Assembly (NCBI GenBank): GCA_041664985.1
Contig: JBAYJS010000004.1
Location: forward strand, 1 to 42,953
DNA: 42,953 nt
DNA from: JBAYJS01 sp041664985
GTDB taxonomy: Bacteria; Patescibacteriota; Patescibacteriia; Buchananbacterales; UBA6539
Direction of reading: 5' to 3'
This document shows, piece by piece, positions 23,671-32,747 of this stretch. Within the stretch, counting starts at the first letter, position 1. Each line of letters begins with the position of its first letter. The position numbers and the translations under genes are program-made. Below the pieces are notes generated by a model, which did no database searches, was not told the origin of the DNA, and worked only from the letters and a program-made list of their open reading frames with translations.

Positions 23671-23732
23671 ATAGAAGTCAATGAGTGAAGCAAACTCTGA
23701 GGATAGACAACAGAGAAGGGAGTAAATGAAAA

Positions 23733-26700
23733 GTGGACAGAACAATGCGTAGTTTTTATCGTTGGCCAGCTTTGTCGGAAGTTCAAATGGCAATTTTGCT
23801 GGCCAAAATTCGGGCAATTGCCCCACAAGTCACCGGAATCCAGACCGAATGGCGGTTTTATATCGAGACCGCTGAGCGACTTACGCGTTCGAGCCGAGAC
23901 AAGTTGCGCTGGCTGATGGCTGAAACCTTCGAGCCCAAGCAAGCGCGCTGGGAAAAATCCAGTCTTGCCCCAAGTGATGACCAGCACACCGTTTTTGAAA
24001 TCGGACCGCGTAAGTGTTCGGAGACGCCCTGGTCCACTAATGCCGGCGAAATTTGCGGTCATTGTGGTATAACCGAGGTGTCACGCATCGAGCGAGTCCG
24101 GCGATATTCAATCATCGGCTTGGCCAAAGGCGATCCGCGCGAACCCGAAATTGCTGCCTTGCTGTTTGACCGCATGACCGAGCAGATCTATGAAAGTGAT
24201 CTAAAGACGTTTGTCTCCAATGAGCAAGCGCCGGCAACAAGAGAAATTGACGTGATCAGCCGCGGAGTGGAAGCGCTCACGGAATTCTGCGTCGAATACG
24301 GCTTGTCGCTGGACAATCAGCTCAAGGAATACATCGTCGATTACTACCGTAAACTCGGCCGCAATCCAAGCGACATCGAGATTTTCATGTTCGGTCAGCT
24401 TAATTCCGAACATTGTCGCCACCGGATTTTCAACGGTCAGTTCATCATCGACGGCGTGGCCCAGACCGAAACGTTGTTTGCTATGATCAAGGCAACCTGC
24501 GCAGACATGGGTAACGTCGCCGTGGCCTTTAGTGACAACTCCGCGATTCTGCAACCTCTGCCCGTGAAGCACTTTATTCGTGGCGGCGCCTATGGGCCGG
24601 AAGTTTATCGAGTGGTCAATGCGTACCTGGCGTACATCGATAAGAACGAAACGCATAATCACCCGACAGGCATCTGTTCCTATCCCGGTGCAGCAACAGC
24701 GATGGCTGTGCGGCGCGATGGACTTGGTGCTGGTCGCGGTGGTTTGCCCAAGTGGCATCTGGCAATGCTTTACGTCGGTCAGCTTTTTATCCCGGGTTAT
24801 AATTTGCCCTGGGAAAAGCGTCTGGCTCCGGCGCCGACCATCCTGGAAACACCCTTGGAAATTACAAAGGGTGCGACCGACGGTGCTTCGGATAACTGTA
24901 ACTGCTACGGCAATCCCGTGATTCTTGGCAGTTTCACCAGCTTTGGTCAAATGGTTGGAGACATCCACTATGAGTACCTCAAGCCGGTGGCGGTGGCAGG
25001 AAGCTACGGTTTGATTGATTATCGCCACATTCAGAAGGGTGAAGCCCAAGAAGGTATGGCGCTGATTGTCTTTGGCGGAACAAGCAGACCCATTGGTGTC
25101 GGAGGCGGTTCAGGCTCAAGCAAAGATACCGGTACGCAAGCGGCCGAACTCGACTACCAGTCCGTGCAGCGTGACGATGGCCTGATGGAGCAGTTGAACG
25201 CCAATGTCGTGCGAGTCTGCTCGGAGCAGGGCGACAAAAACCCGATCGTGATTATTACCGATCTGGGCGCTGGTGGGCTGTGCGTTGGTGTGACCGAACT
25301 GGTTCATCCCTTGGGCGCTGATGTCTATTTGAACGACATTCCGTCCGGCGATCCGACCATGGCACGCTGGGTGCTTTTCGGCAACGAAGCCCAAGAGCGA
25401 ATGGTGTGCCTGGTTCGCGAAGAGAGCCTCGAGCTCTGGGATAGTATCTGTAAGCGTCAGTGCTGCCACTATGCCGTGATTGGCAAAGTGCGTGGCGACG
25501 GCAAATATCGGTTGCACGACAAAGCAGCCGACGCTGTCTACGAGATGGACATGTCGTTCCTGTTGGCCGATCTACCGCAGATGCGCATTGAGTGCGAGAC
25601 AGTCGATCGTCAGCTCCAATCAGCTGATCCGATCAGCGATGAAGAATTTATTGCCAATCTCGATTTGGTATTGCGTCATCCGACAGTTTGTCGTAAGTCA
25701 TGTTTTACCGACAAGGGCGACATGACCGTCGGCGGCTTGGTGGCACGTAATCAGATTGTTGGACCAGCGAGACTGCCGCTGTCGGACTGCGCCGTCATGG
25801 CCACTAGTTTTTTTGGTAATGGTGGCGTGGCAAAATCCATCGGTGAAGCACCGGTTGTCGGTTTGGTTGACAATGAGGCCGGTGTGGAAATGGCCATCGG
25901 TGAAGGGTTGACCAACCTGGCCTTAGCTGACGTTGACTGGTATGACATCAACTACTCCGGTACCTGGCAGTGGCCGTGCAATCAGTCGGGTGAAAATGCG
26001 CGGTTGTATTATGCCGTGCGGCATGCAACTGCGGTTTGCGGTCGGCTGAAAAAGCGGATACCTGTTGGCAAAGATTCATGTTCGATGTCTGTCAAGTTTC
26101 AAGGCCATACGACGCGATCACCCGGTACGTTGCAGATGATCACGTTTGCGCCGACCAAGGACATTCGTCAGACGTTGACGCCAGACATTAAAGATCCGGG
26201 CAAGACCAAAGTCATGCTTGTCGATCTGGCGGGTGGACTGCGTCGCCTCGGCGGTTCAATCCTCCTTCAGGTCCGGGGACAGCTTGGAAATGTTGCCCCA
26301 CGGATTACCAATGAACTTTGGCTCGAGCAGGGCTTCAAGGCCATTGGTGATCTAAACCGGCGCGGTTTGATTCTTTCGGCGCACGATCGTTCGGCCGGCG
26401 GTTTGATTGTTGCCGTTCTCGAAATGGCTTTCGCCGGTAACAGCGGTCTCAATCTCAGTTTTGAGAAAAGCTGTTTGCCGGAAGTTGGCCTGCACGAGGA
26501 TTTGTTCGCACATGAACTTGGCTGGGTAGTTGAGTTCCGACCGGAGCAGGAAGCAGCGATTCGCGAGACTCTGCGCCAGTTTGATCTTGAAGACCTGTGC
26601 CAAGTCATCGGCGAGACGGTGGCAAAAGATGAAGTGACAATCAATTACGACGGCAAACTTGTCCTGCATCAGGCGATGAGTGACTTGCGTGCAGCTTGGA

Positions 26701-27653
26701 GCGAGACTTGCTTTCAGATTGACGCACTGCAGTGCAACCCGGAAATGGTGCAGGAAGAGCGAGTCAGTTCCAGGGCAACGGCGAATCCGAAGTTCCGTCT
26801 GACTTTCAAGCCCATGCCGACACCTTATCGCGTTCGCCGCCTGAAAAACGGACCGCCAACCGCGATCATCACCTTCCCGGGAACCAACGGGGATGTTGAA
26901 GCTGCTGCGGCCTGTCTTAGTGTTGGGTTGCGGCCGGAGTACGTTCATTTCACCGACCTGGCTTCTGGCAGGGCCACTTTGCGTCGTTACCAAGGAGCGG
27001 TTTGGCCCGGCGGCTTTGCCAACAAGGACGTGTTTGACGCGGGCAAGGGACCGGCTGCTGCTATGCGATTCGACAACAGGATTGCCGACGATCTGGCCGA
27101 GTTCGAAGAACGGGCTGATACGTTTATGTTCGGGCCATGCAATGGTAATCAGACCATGAACCTTATGGGCTTGGTTCCGTGGCGTGGTATTCCGATGGAC
27201 AAGCAGCCCCGCTTTATCCGCAACAAGGCCGAGCGCTTTCAGTCCCGCCAAGTGAACCTGACCATCCTGCCCAATAACTGCGTGCTTCTTGACGGCATGG
27301 CTGGGTCGATTCTTCCGGTTTGGGTTGCGCACGGTGAGGGGCGTTTCGTTTGCCCCAGCCAGCGCATTCTGTCCCGGATTTTGGAATTGAACTTGGCACC
27401 GGTCCGCTACGTTGATCTCGAGGGTGAGATTACGGAGCAGTACCCGTACAATCCAAACGGCTCACCTCTGGGAATTGCCGGGCTTTGTTCTAAGAACGGT
27501 CGCTTCCTGGCGATGATGCCGCACCCGGAAAGGTGCTTCCGACTGTCGACGGAGCAATCAATCTACTGGCCGCCGGAATGGGTTGCCAAGCTCAAGGCTA
27601 GTCCTTGGCTGCGCTTGTTCCAAAACGCCTATCGATTTGCAATCGCCGCATAG
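23733..27653 (+). CDS. purL: Phosphoribosylformylglycinamidine synthase, large single-chain type
   Basis: 1306 residues, the long form with synthetase and glutaminase domains in one chain. MFGQLNSEHCRH (about 219-230) and NETHNHPTGICSYPGAATAM (about 305-324) are synthetase motifs; a second half-repeat contains GKDSCSMS and SAHDRSAGGL. The C-terminal glutaminase (about 1050-1306) has FPGTNGDVE, the nucleophile Cys in FGPCNGNQ, and the PHPERCFR His/Glu. It converts FGAR, ATP and glutamine to FGAM (step 4). GTG 23733 follows GAAGGGAG by 11 bases; ATG 23726 opens a frame of eight codons only. The gene is GC-rich with its own promoter, leader and terminator. The large form is typical of proteobacteria, which fits acquisition by transfer. 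Confidence 0.96.
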   Translation: MDRTMRSFYRWPALSEVQMAILLAKIRAIAPQVTGIQTEWRFYIETAERLTRSSRDKLRWLMAETFEPKQARWEKSSLAPSDDQHTVFEIGPRKCSETPWSTNAGEICGHCGITEVSRIERVRRYSIIGLAKGDPREPEIAALLFDRMTEQIYESDLKTFVSNEQAPATREIDVISRGVEALTEFCVEYGLSLDNQLKEYIVDYYRKLGRNPSDIEIFMFGQLNSEHCRHRIFNGQFIIDGVAQTETLFAMIKATCADMGNVAVAFSDNSAILQPLPVKHFIRGGAYGPEVYRVVNAYLAYIDKNETHNHPTGICSYPGAATAMAVRRDGLGAGRGGLPKWHLAMLYVGQLFIPGYNLPWEKRLAPAPTILETPLEITKGATDGASDNCNCYGNPVILGSFTSFGQMVGDIHYEYLKPVAVAGSYGLIDYRHIQKGEAQEGMALIVFGGTSRPIGVGGGSGSSKDTGTQAAELDYQSVQRDDGLMEQLNANVVRVCSEQGDKNPIVIITDLGAGGLCVGVTELVHPLGADVYLNDIPSGDPTMARWVLFGNEAQERMVCLVREESLELWDSICKRQCCHYAVIGKVRGDGKYRLHDKAADAVYEMDMSFLLADLPQMRIECETVDRQLQSADPISDEEFIANLDLVLRHPTVCRKSCFTDKGDMTVGGLVARNQIVGPARLPLSDCAVMATSFFGNGGVAKSIGEAPVVGLVDNEAGVEMAIGEGLTNLALADVDWYDINYSGTWQWPCNQSGENARLYYAVRHATAVCGRLKKRIPVGKDSCSMSVKFQGHTTRSPGTLQMITFAPTKDIRQTLTPDIKDPGKTKVMLVDLAGGLRRLGGSILLQVRGQLGNVAPRITNELWLEQGFKAIGDLNRRGLILSAHDRSAGGLIVAVLEMAFAGNSGLNLSFEKSCLPEVGLHEDLFAHELGWVVEFRPEQEAAIRETLRQFDLEDLCQVIGETVAKDEVTINYDGKLVLHQAMSDLRAAWSETCFQIDALQCNPEMVQEERVSSRATANPKFRLTFKPMPTPYRVRRLKNGPPTAIITFPGTNGDVEAAAACLSVGLRPEYVHFTDLASGRATLRRYQGAVWPGGFANKDVFDAGKGPAAAMRFDNRIADDLAEFEERADTFMFGPCNGNQTMNLMGLVPWRGIPMDKQPRFIRNKAERFQSRQVNLTILPNNCVLLDGMAGSILPVWVAHGEGRFVCPSQRILSRILELNLAPVRYVDLEGEITEQYPYNPNGSPLGIAGLCSKNGRFLAMMPHPERCFRLSTEQSIYWPPEWVAKLKASPWLRLFQNAYRFAIAA

Positions 27654-27678
27654 GGAACATCTGTACAGTGATATTTTA

Positions 27679-27717
27679 ACCGCGTGCTTTCTTTCGAAAG
27701 CCCGCGGTCTTTTTTTA
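27679..27717 (+). terminator. Terminator of purL
   Basis: ACCGCG-T-GCTTTC / GAAAGC-C-CGCGGT hairpin followed by eight T, closely related to the terminator at 23338. Confidence 0.93.
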
Positions 27718-27755
27718 TCTAAAACAAAAAACACCTCCTTTTGGGAGATGTTTTC

Positions 27756-27832
27756 TGGTGGGCGTACGTGGACTCGAACCACGGACCTTTACGATGTCAA
27801 CGTAACGCTCTAACCAGCTGAGCTATACGCCC
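27756..27832 (-). tRNA. tRNA-Val(GAC)
   Basis: Acceptor GGGCGTA / TACGCCC; anticodon stem TTACG / CGTAA with loop TTGACAT gives GAC; T loop TTCGAGT; CCA is encoded. It is a second valine tRNA, complementing the TAC one at 15392. Confidence 0.95.
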
Positions 27833-27912
27833 CTAACTTGAAAAGAATTAAGGAATTAGGTAATTCTTTATTTACCTATATTAGTATAGAATTATGTTTT
27901 TGGCAATACTTA

Positions 27913-28350
27913 TCAATATCGCAGATTTATCAGAGGATGGCTTTTAGATTTTATTATTTCTAGACATGGTATTAAATAGTCAACAACTTTAAAGTTGGTA
28001 ATTTTATTTAAATCAAGCCATTGGTATTCGTCGTGTTCTCTTGGGTTTAAAATTATTTTTGGCTGTTTTAAATTAACCGTTGCCAGAAAGATTAATCTAA
28101 TAAATTGTTTATTTTTAACTTGATCAACGTTAGAAGTATAATGGAATAAATCAAGATTTTTAATATTTAATCCTGTTTCTTCCTTTGTTTCTCGAACTGC
28201 TCCAGAGATGGGGTCTTCTCCATCTTCTAGTGTTCCGCCAGGTATATCCCAGTATTTTTTTAGACAGTCATTCTCTTTTGATCTTTTGATGATCAAAATT
28301 TTTCCGTCTTTATCGATGATCAGCGAATGTACTATTAAACCTTTTTCCAT
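27913..28350 (-). CDS. Nudix hydrolase
   Basis: 145 residues. The Nudix box runs from GGTLEDGEDPISGAVRETKE into ETGL (about 38-61), matching Gx5Ex7REuxEExGu with all metal-binding glutamates present. The early IIKRSKENDCLKKYWDIPGG is typical of the NTP-pyrophosphohydrolase/MutT group. It removes nucleoside diphosphates linked to another group; the substrate is not determinable. It lies between two tRNA genes on the same strand with no SD. Confidence 0.88.
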   Translation of the reverse strand: MEKGLIVHSLIIDKDGKILIIKRSKENDCLKKYWDIPGGTLEDGEDPISGAVRETKEETGLNIKNLDLFHYTSNVDQVKNKQFIRLIFLATVNLKQPKIILNPREHDEYQWLDLNKITNFKVVDYLIPCLEIIKSKSHPLINLRY

Positions 28351-28368
28351 AAGGAATAATTAAATTTA

Positions 28369-28545
28369 AATGCCCATGTCTGGACTTTTTATCAGAGGCT
28401 GACTTTGGCGGAGAATCGGAATCTAAATTTAGGTGCGCGTGGATGGACTTGAACCATCGACATCCACCTTATAAGGGTGGCGCTCTAACCAACTGAGCTA
28501 CACGCGCGCACCTAAATTTAGAGGGCCGCAGGCTACATGGGCATT
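28369..28545. repeat. Nested palindrome enclosing tRNA-Ile
   Basis: The outer arms AATGCCCATGT (28369-28379) and ACATGGGCATT (28535-28545) are perfect complements. The inner arms CTAAATTTAGGT (28423-28434) and ACCTAAATTTAG (28510-28521) flank the tRNA. The tRNA thus sits at the centre of a 177-base nested inverted repeat. Confidence 0.75.
28434..28507 (-). tRNA. tRNA-Ile(TAT)
   Basis: Acceptor GCGCGTG / CACGCGC; D stem GCTC / GAGC; anticodon stem CCACC / GGTGG with seven-base loop CTTATAA gives anticodon TAT, reading AUA directly. T arm GATGG-TTCAAGT-CCATC. The transcript continues ACCT, so CCA is not encoded. Most bacteria read AUA with a CAT tRNA modified by TilS, so a UAU anticodon is unusual. 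Confidence 0.9.
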
Positions 28546-28587
28546 AAATAGTCGAAACTTTCAGGCTTAAATATTATATCATTACCT

Positions 28588-29724
28588 TTACTTTTGCCCA
28601 AGCTTGGTTTTTATTTCTTCGATTACTTGTTTTTCCGCTTCTAATAAAGTGGTTTGAGTCAGACAAAATTCGGCCAGATTTTTTGAGCCGGTCGGTTTAA
28701 AGGTACTGGCTAAATATAAGGCGTTTTGGTTTTTTAGGGTATTAATGATAACACAATTATTACCATTTGTTTGATAGATCAAAACCACAGTTTCCACGCC
28801 TGGGATAAAAGAAATTAATTCTTCAATTACGTCAGCCAAATCTTTTGGCTCAGCCCCGGCTTCAATAAAATCATGATCGGTTAAAAGAGACCAAATTAAT
28901 TTGTTGTTATCCCAGCTTTTGAGGCGGGCTAAAACCCGGCCCCATAAATTTAAAGTGCCCAGGCTTTTGCTTCGGTAAAGACTTTTGATGATAGTGTCTA
29001 AATTGGCTTCGCTAGACAATAGGCTGGAAGCGATTTCCAAAGTTTTTGGAGTAACGTTTGGCGTTTTAAAACTTTTGGTTTTGGAAACCAAGCCGGTTAA
29101 AAGGCAGGTGGCGATATCTTTATCAATTAAATTTTTGTCTAAAGAGATAATAAGGTTAAATAAAATTTCGGCCGTGGCAACTGCGTTCATATTGGTTAAG
29201 TTGATTTGGCCGAAGTGTTCGTTTCCCGGATTGGCGTCGATATTGATAATGGTGGTGTTGTAGAAAAACTCAGTGAAGTTTTGATAAATTTTACCCAGCG
29301 AGCTAAAGTCCGGAGTGTCTAGGGTGATAATCAAATCGTATTTATAGTCAGAGCTTTCGGCTTGGAGATTATCTTTGGAAAAGGCGCCGGCTTTGGGGGT
29401 GATAAAAATTTTAAGTTTATCACCTTCAAGGTTATAGCTAAACTCTTCAATTTTGTCATTGCTGGTATCGACGCTGATAATAAATTTTTGGAGGTTGGAA
29501 ATTTTTGGATTAATGGCTTGGGCGTTGGGCAAAAAATTCAAATTTTTTGGCAAAATAAAATCATCACAAGCAATGTCAACCAGCTTGTTTTGTTTTTTCA
29601 AAACTAAATAGAGCGCCAGAGCACAGGCCACGGCGTCTATTGAGTAATCTTTTCTAAAAGTAATGAGGATATGGTGACTATCCTTAATTACCTCCTGAAT
29701 TTGTTCAATTTCATTTAAAGCCAT
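28588..29724 (-). CDS. DHH-superfamily (NrnA-like) protein lacking catalytic residues
   Basis: 378 residues from ATG 29724; the longer frame to 29766 runs into repeat sequence and is rejected. The layout follows NrnA-type phosphoesterases: HHILITFRKDYSIDAVACAL (about 17-36) in place of the HxxPDxDaigSalaL motif, IINIDANPGNEHFGQINL in place of the vidHHpsn..Fg.in motif, then NAVATAEILFNLI and a DHHA1-like C-terminal half. The first His and the DHH triad are replaced (FRKDYS; IDAN), so metal-dependent hydrolysis is unlikely. It may bind nucleotides or be structural. It is encoded upstream of the tRNA-Ile palindrome on the same strand. Confidence 0.72.
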   Translation of the reverse strand: MALNEIEQIQEVIKDSHHILITFRKDYSIDAVACALALYLVLKKQNKLVDIACDDFILPKNLNFLPNAQAINPKISNLQKFIISVDTSNDKIEEFSYNLEGDKLKIFITPKAGAFSKDNLQAESSDYKYDLIITLDTPDFSSLGKIYQNFTEFFYNTTIINIDANPGNEHFGQINLTNMNAVATAEILFNLIISLDKNLIDKDIATCLLTGLVSKTKSFKTPNVTPKTLEIASSLLSSEANLDTIIKSLYRSKSLGTLNLWGRVLARLKSWDNNKLIWSLLTDHDFIEAGAEPKDLADVIEELISFIPGVETVVLIYQTNGNNCVIINTLKNQNALYLASTFKPTGSKNLAEFCLTQTTLLEAEKQVIEEIKTKLGQK

Positions 29725-29744
29725 AAAAACTGAAATTCTAAATT

Positions 29745-29880
29745 CAAAATCATAAATTCTAAACAATATTTAAATCACAATTTTTCAAATTCTAAATGGT
29801 TTAAAATTTTTAATTTAGAATTTGTAATTTGTTTGGGATTTAAAATTTAGAACTTAGGATTTAAAGTCTTTAATTATACC
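29745..29880. repeat. AT-rich degenerate repeat tract
   Basis: Repeated variants of TTCTAAATT and AATTTAGAA in both orientations between the DHH-like gene and valS (for example 29754-29762 against 29813-29822). No coding potential was seen. The rest of 29766-30060 holds the valS promoter and a small GC hairpin. Confidence 0.5.
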
Positions 29881-29942
29881 CTTTTTTAGGGAATATGTCA
29901 TTTTAAGGGTAAAGTGATTTTATGTCAAGAGGCCTTAAAACC

Positions 29943-29971
29943 TTGCCAAAACCATAAAAATTAGCTAAAAT
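29943..29971 (+). promoter_or_regulatory. valS: Predicted valS promoter
   Basis: TTGCCA at 29943-29948, 17 bases, TAAAAT at 29966-29971. The leader of about 80 bases contains one hairpin (CCCGCC-GCT-GGCGGG, 30008-30022). No T-box sequence is present. Confidence 0.5.
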
Positions 29972-30059
29972 GAGGGTATTAAGCGAATATTTTATATCCT
30001 CTCTAATCCCGCCGCTGGCGGGATAAGAAATCTCTAATTTAAAATTTTAGTTTTATCAG

Positions 30060-32660
30060 ATGAGCAAACAAGAAATTTCAAAGACTTACGAGGCTAATAA
30101 GGTTGAGGATGCCATTTATAAGCAATGGCAGGACTCCGGTTTTTTTAATCCTGACAACTTGCCGAAAAATCCCAAAAGTCCTTTTACCATTTCCATGCCC
30201 CCGCCAAATGCAACCGGAGTTTTGCACTTGGGTCATGCGGTGATGTTGGCAATTCAGGACCTGGTTATTCGCTTTCAGCGAATGCAGGGTAAAAGGGCGT
30301 TGTGGCTTCCGGGCACTGATCATGCGGCCATTGCCACTCAAACTAAAGTCGAAAAAATTATCAAAAAAAAGGAAGGCAAAACCCGCCATGATTTAGGCCG
30401 GCAAGAATTTTTAAAAAGAGTTGATGAATTTGTGGCCGAGTCGCGCAATACGATTAAGGGTCAGGTGAAAAAAATGGGTTCTTCCTGTGACTGGTCGCGC
30501 GAGCGCTATACTTTGGACGAAGGTTTAAATGTTGCTGTTAATCAAGCATTTGTAGAAATGTATAACGACGGTTTGATTTATCAAGGTGCCAGAATTGTTA
30601 ATTGGTGCCCCAGCTGCGCTTCGACTTTAGCCGATGATGAAGTTGAATACAATCAACAAAAGGGAAAATTTTATTACATCAAATATGGCCCATTTGTGGT
30701 AGCCACCACTCGGCCGGAAACAAAAATCGGCGATACCGCAGTTGCCGTTAATCCTAACGATGCTCGCTACAAAGATTATATTGGTCAGCAATTGGATATT
30801 AATTTAGGCAAAGTTAAAGTCCACGTTAAAGTAATTGGCGATGAATCGATTGATCAGCAGTTTGGCACCGGCGCGGTTGGCGTAACGCCAGCTCACAGTT
30901 TAGTTGACTACGAAATGGCCCAGAAAAATAATTTACCTTTAATTCAAGTGATCGGTCCGGACGGTAAAATGACCAATCAAGCTGGTCCTTACGCCGGCTT
31001 AACCGTGGCCGAATGCCGCCAGCAGTTTTTAGCAGATTTGGAGCAGGCCGGGTTGATTGAAAAAATTGAAGAGGTTGATAATAATTTATCAGTTTGCTAT
31101 CGGTGTGATCATGTTATTGAACCTTTGATTTCCAAACAGTGGTTTATTAATGTTAATAAACCGGTTAAAAAATTCGGCGGCAAAACCATCAAAGATCAAG
31201 CTTTGGCGGTGGTAAAAAATGGTGAGATTCAAATTATTCCCGACCGGTTTGAAAAGACTTATTACCATTGGTTAGAAAATTTACGCGACTGGTGTATCTC
31301 GCGTCAGATTTGGTTTGGTCATCGGATTCCGGTTTGGTATAAAGGTCAGGAAATTTATGTGGGTCAAACCGCGCCCAAGGAAGATGGGTGGCAACAGGAT
31401 CCGGACACTTTGGATACTTGGTTTTCTTCGGGACTTTGGACTTTTTCCACTTTGGGTTGGCCCCAAAAAACCAAAGACTTAAAAACTTTTCATCCAACCA
31501 GCCTGATGGAAACCGGTTATGACATTTTGTTTTTTTGGGTGGCGCGAATGATTATTATGTCAAATTATTTCATGGAAGAAATCCCGTTTGAAAAAGTTTA
31601 TTTACATGGCATGGTGCGCGATGAAAAGGGTAGAAAAATGAGTAAATCTTTGGACAATAGCATTGATCCGCTGGATATGATTAGTAAATACGGCGCTGAT
31701 GCGACGCGTTTGAGTTTAGTAATTGGTACGACGCCAGGTAACGACTTGGTGGTTTCCGAAGCAAAAATTGCCGGTTACCGAAATTTTATTAATAAACTTT
31801 GGAATATCTCCCGTTTTATATTAATGAATGTCGGCGAAGTTAAAATAATTAAAAAAGCGCCCAAGCCAAAAACTCTGGCCGACCAATGGATTTTAAGCGA
31901 GCTAGATTCATTGGTTGATTTTTCCACCAAAAATTTGGCAGTTTATAATTTTTCTTTGGTGGGTGAAAAAATTTATGAATTCACTTGGTCAAAATTAGCC
32001 GATTGGTATTTGGAAGTTGCTAAAATCGAAGGTCAAAAAGATGAAATATTACTTTATGTTTTGCAAACTTTGCTAAAACTTTGGCATCCGTTTACGCCGT
32101 TTGTGACTGAAGAAATCGGTCGACAGGCCGGCTTCAAAAATTTAATGATTATTGAACCTTGGCCCAAAGCCCAAGGCAAGCTAGATAAAAAAGCGGTTAA
32201 AGATTTTGAACTAATTGAAGAAATTATTTCAGCCATTAGAAATTTGCGGGCGGAAAGTAAAATTCCACCAGCCAAAAAAATCAATGCCATCATTGTTTCT
32301 GCCAAACAGGCAAAATTAATCAAATCACAAACGGAAGTGATTAAAAGTTTAGCCCGGTTGGAAGATTTGGCGGTTCTTGCCAAAAGTAAAAAAATCACCA
32401 AAGCGCTTTCAGCCATAGTTTCTACTTCAGAGATTTATTTGCCGGTTTCTGGTATGATAGATATAGAAAAGGAAGTCCCGCGCTTAGAGCAAGAAGCTGA
32501 AAGATTGGCCGATTTCATTGTTCATTTGGAACAAAAATTAGCTAATGAAACTTTTGTTACCAGGGCGCCAAAAGATATTGTGGCAGCGGAAAAAGAAAAA
32601 TTAGAGTTAAGCAAGGAAAATTTAGAAAAAATTAATCAGCAGCTAAAAACTTTAAAATAA
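30060..32660 (+). CDS. valS: Valyl-tRNA synthetase
   Basis: 866 residues, class I. The HIGH signature is HLGHAV (about 56-61) and LPGTDHAAIATQTKVEK is the ValRS-specific motif. An editing domain (about 200-330) includes the TTRPETKIGDTAVAVNP segment. KMSKS appears as KMSKSLDN (about 526-533). The C-terminal anticodon domain is followed by the coiled-coil arm (about 800-866) typical of ValRS. Three Cys pairs in WCPSC and CYRC could bind zinc. No SD precedes the ATG. It is followed by a palindromic repeat and then tyrS, possibly cotranscribed. Confidence 0.97.
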   Translation: MSKQEISKTYEANKVEDAIYKQWQDSGFFNPDNLPKNPKSPFTISMPPPNATGVLHLGHAVMLAIQDLVIRFQRMQGKRALWLPGTDHAAIATQTKVEKIIKKKEGKTRHDLGRQEFLKRVDEFVAESRNTIKGQVKKMGSSCDWSRERYTLDEGLNVAVNQAFVEMYNDGLIYQGARIVNWCPSCASTLADDEVEYNQQKGKFYYIKYGPFVVATTRPETKIGDTAVAVNPNDARYKDYIGQQLDINLGKVKVHVKVIGDESIDQQFGTGAVGVTPAHSLVDYEMAQKNNLPLIQVIGPDGKMTNQAGPYAGLTVAECRQQFLADLEQAGLIEKIEEVDNNLSVCYRCDHVIEPLISKQWFINVNKPVKKFGGKTIKDQALAVVKNGEIQIIPDRFEKTYYHWLENLRDWCISRQIWFGHRIPVWYKGQEIYVGQTAPKEDGWQQDPDTLDTWFSSGLWTFSTLGWPQKTKDLKTFHPTSLMETGYDILFFWVARMIIMSNYFMEEIPFEKVYLHGMVRDEKGRKMSKSLDNSIDPLDMISKYGADATRLSLVIGTTPGNDLVVSEAKIAGYRNFINKLWNISRFILMNVGEVKIIKKAPKPKTLADQWILSELDSLVDFSTKNLAVYNFSLVGEKIYEFTWSKLADWYLEVAKIEGQKDEILLYVLQTLLKLWHPFTPFVTEEIGRQAGFKNLMIIEPWPKAQGKLDKKAVKDFELIEEIISAIRNLRAESKIPPAKKINAIIVSAKQAKLIKSQTEVIKSLARLEDLAVLAKSKKITKALSAIVSTSEIYLPVSGMIDIEKEVPRLEQEAERLADFIVHLEQKLANETFVTRAPKDIVAAEKEKLELSKENLEKINQQLKTLK

Positions 32661-32667
32661 TTAAAAA

Positions 32668-32737
32668 GTCATCCAAGGCTTATTTCAGGATTTTACCTGT
32701 TTAGCTAAAGGAGATGCTGAAATAAATTCAGCATGAC
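32668..32737. repeat. Palindromic repeat with GTCAT/ATGAC ends
   Basis: GTCAT (32668-32672) and ATGAC (32733-32737) bound the element; TTATTTCAG (32680-32688) and CTGAAATAA (32717-32725) form the inner stem. It is related in its ends to the repeat at 8925. It lies between valS and tyrS and provides a spurious upstream ATG for tyrS. Confidence 0.7.
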
Positions 32738-32747
32738 AAGAAAAAAT

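Noticed and set aside
19590..23732. Known guanine or PRPP riboswitch in the purine leaders
   Set aside because: The three-way-junction loop sequences of guanine switches and the ykkC-type cores of PRPP switches were not found; leaders are too short before the hairpin.
30000..30059. T-box leader upstream of valS
   Set aside because: No specifier stem or T-box consensus; only a small CCCGCC/GGCGGG hairpin is present.
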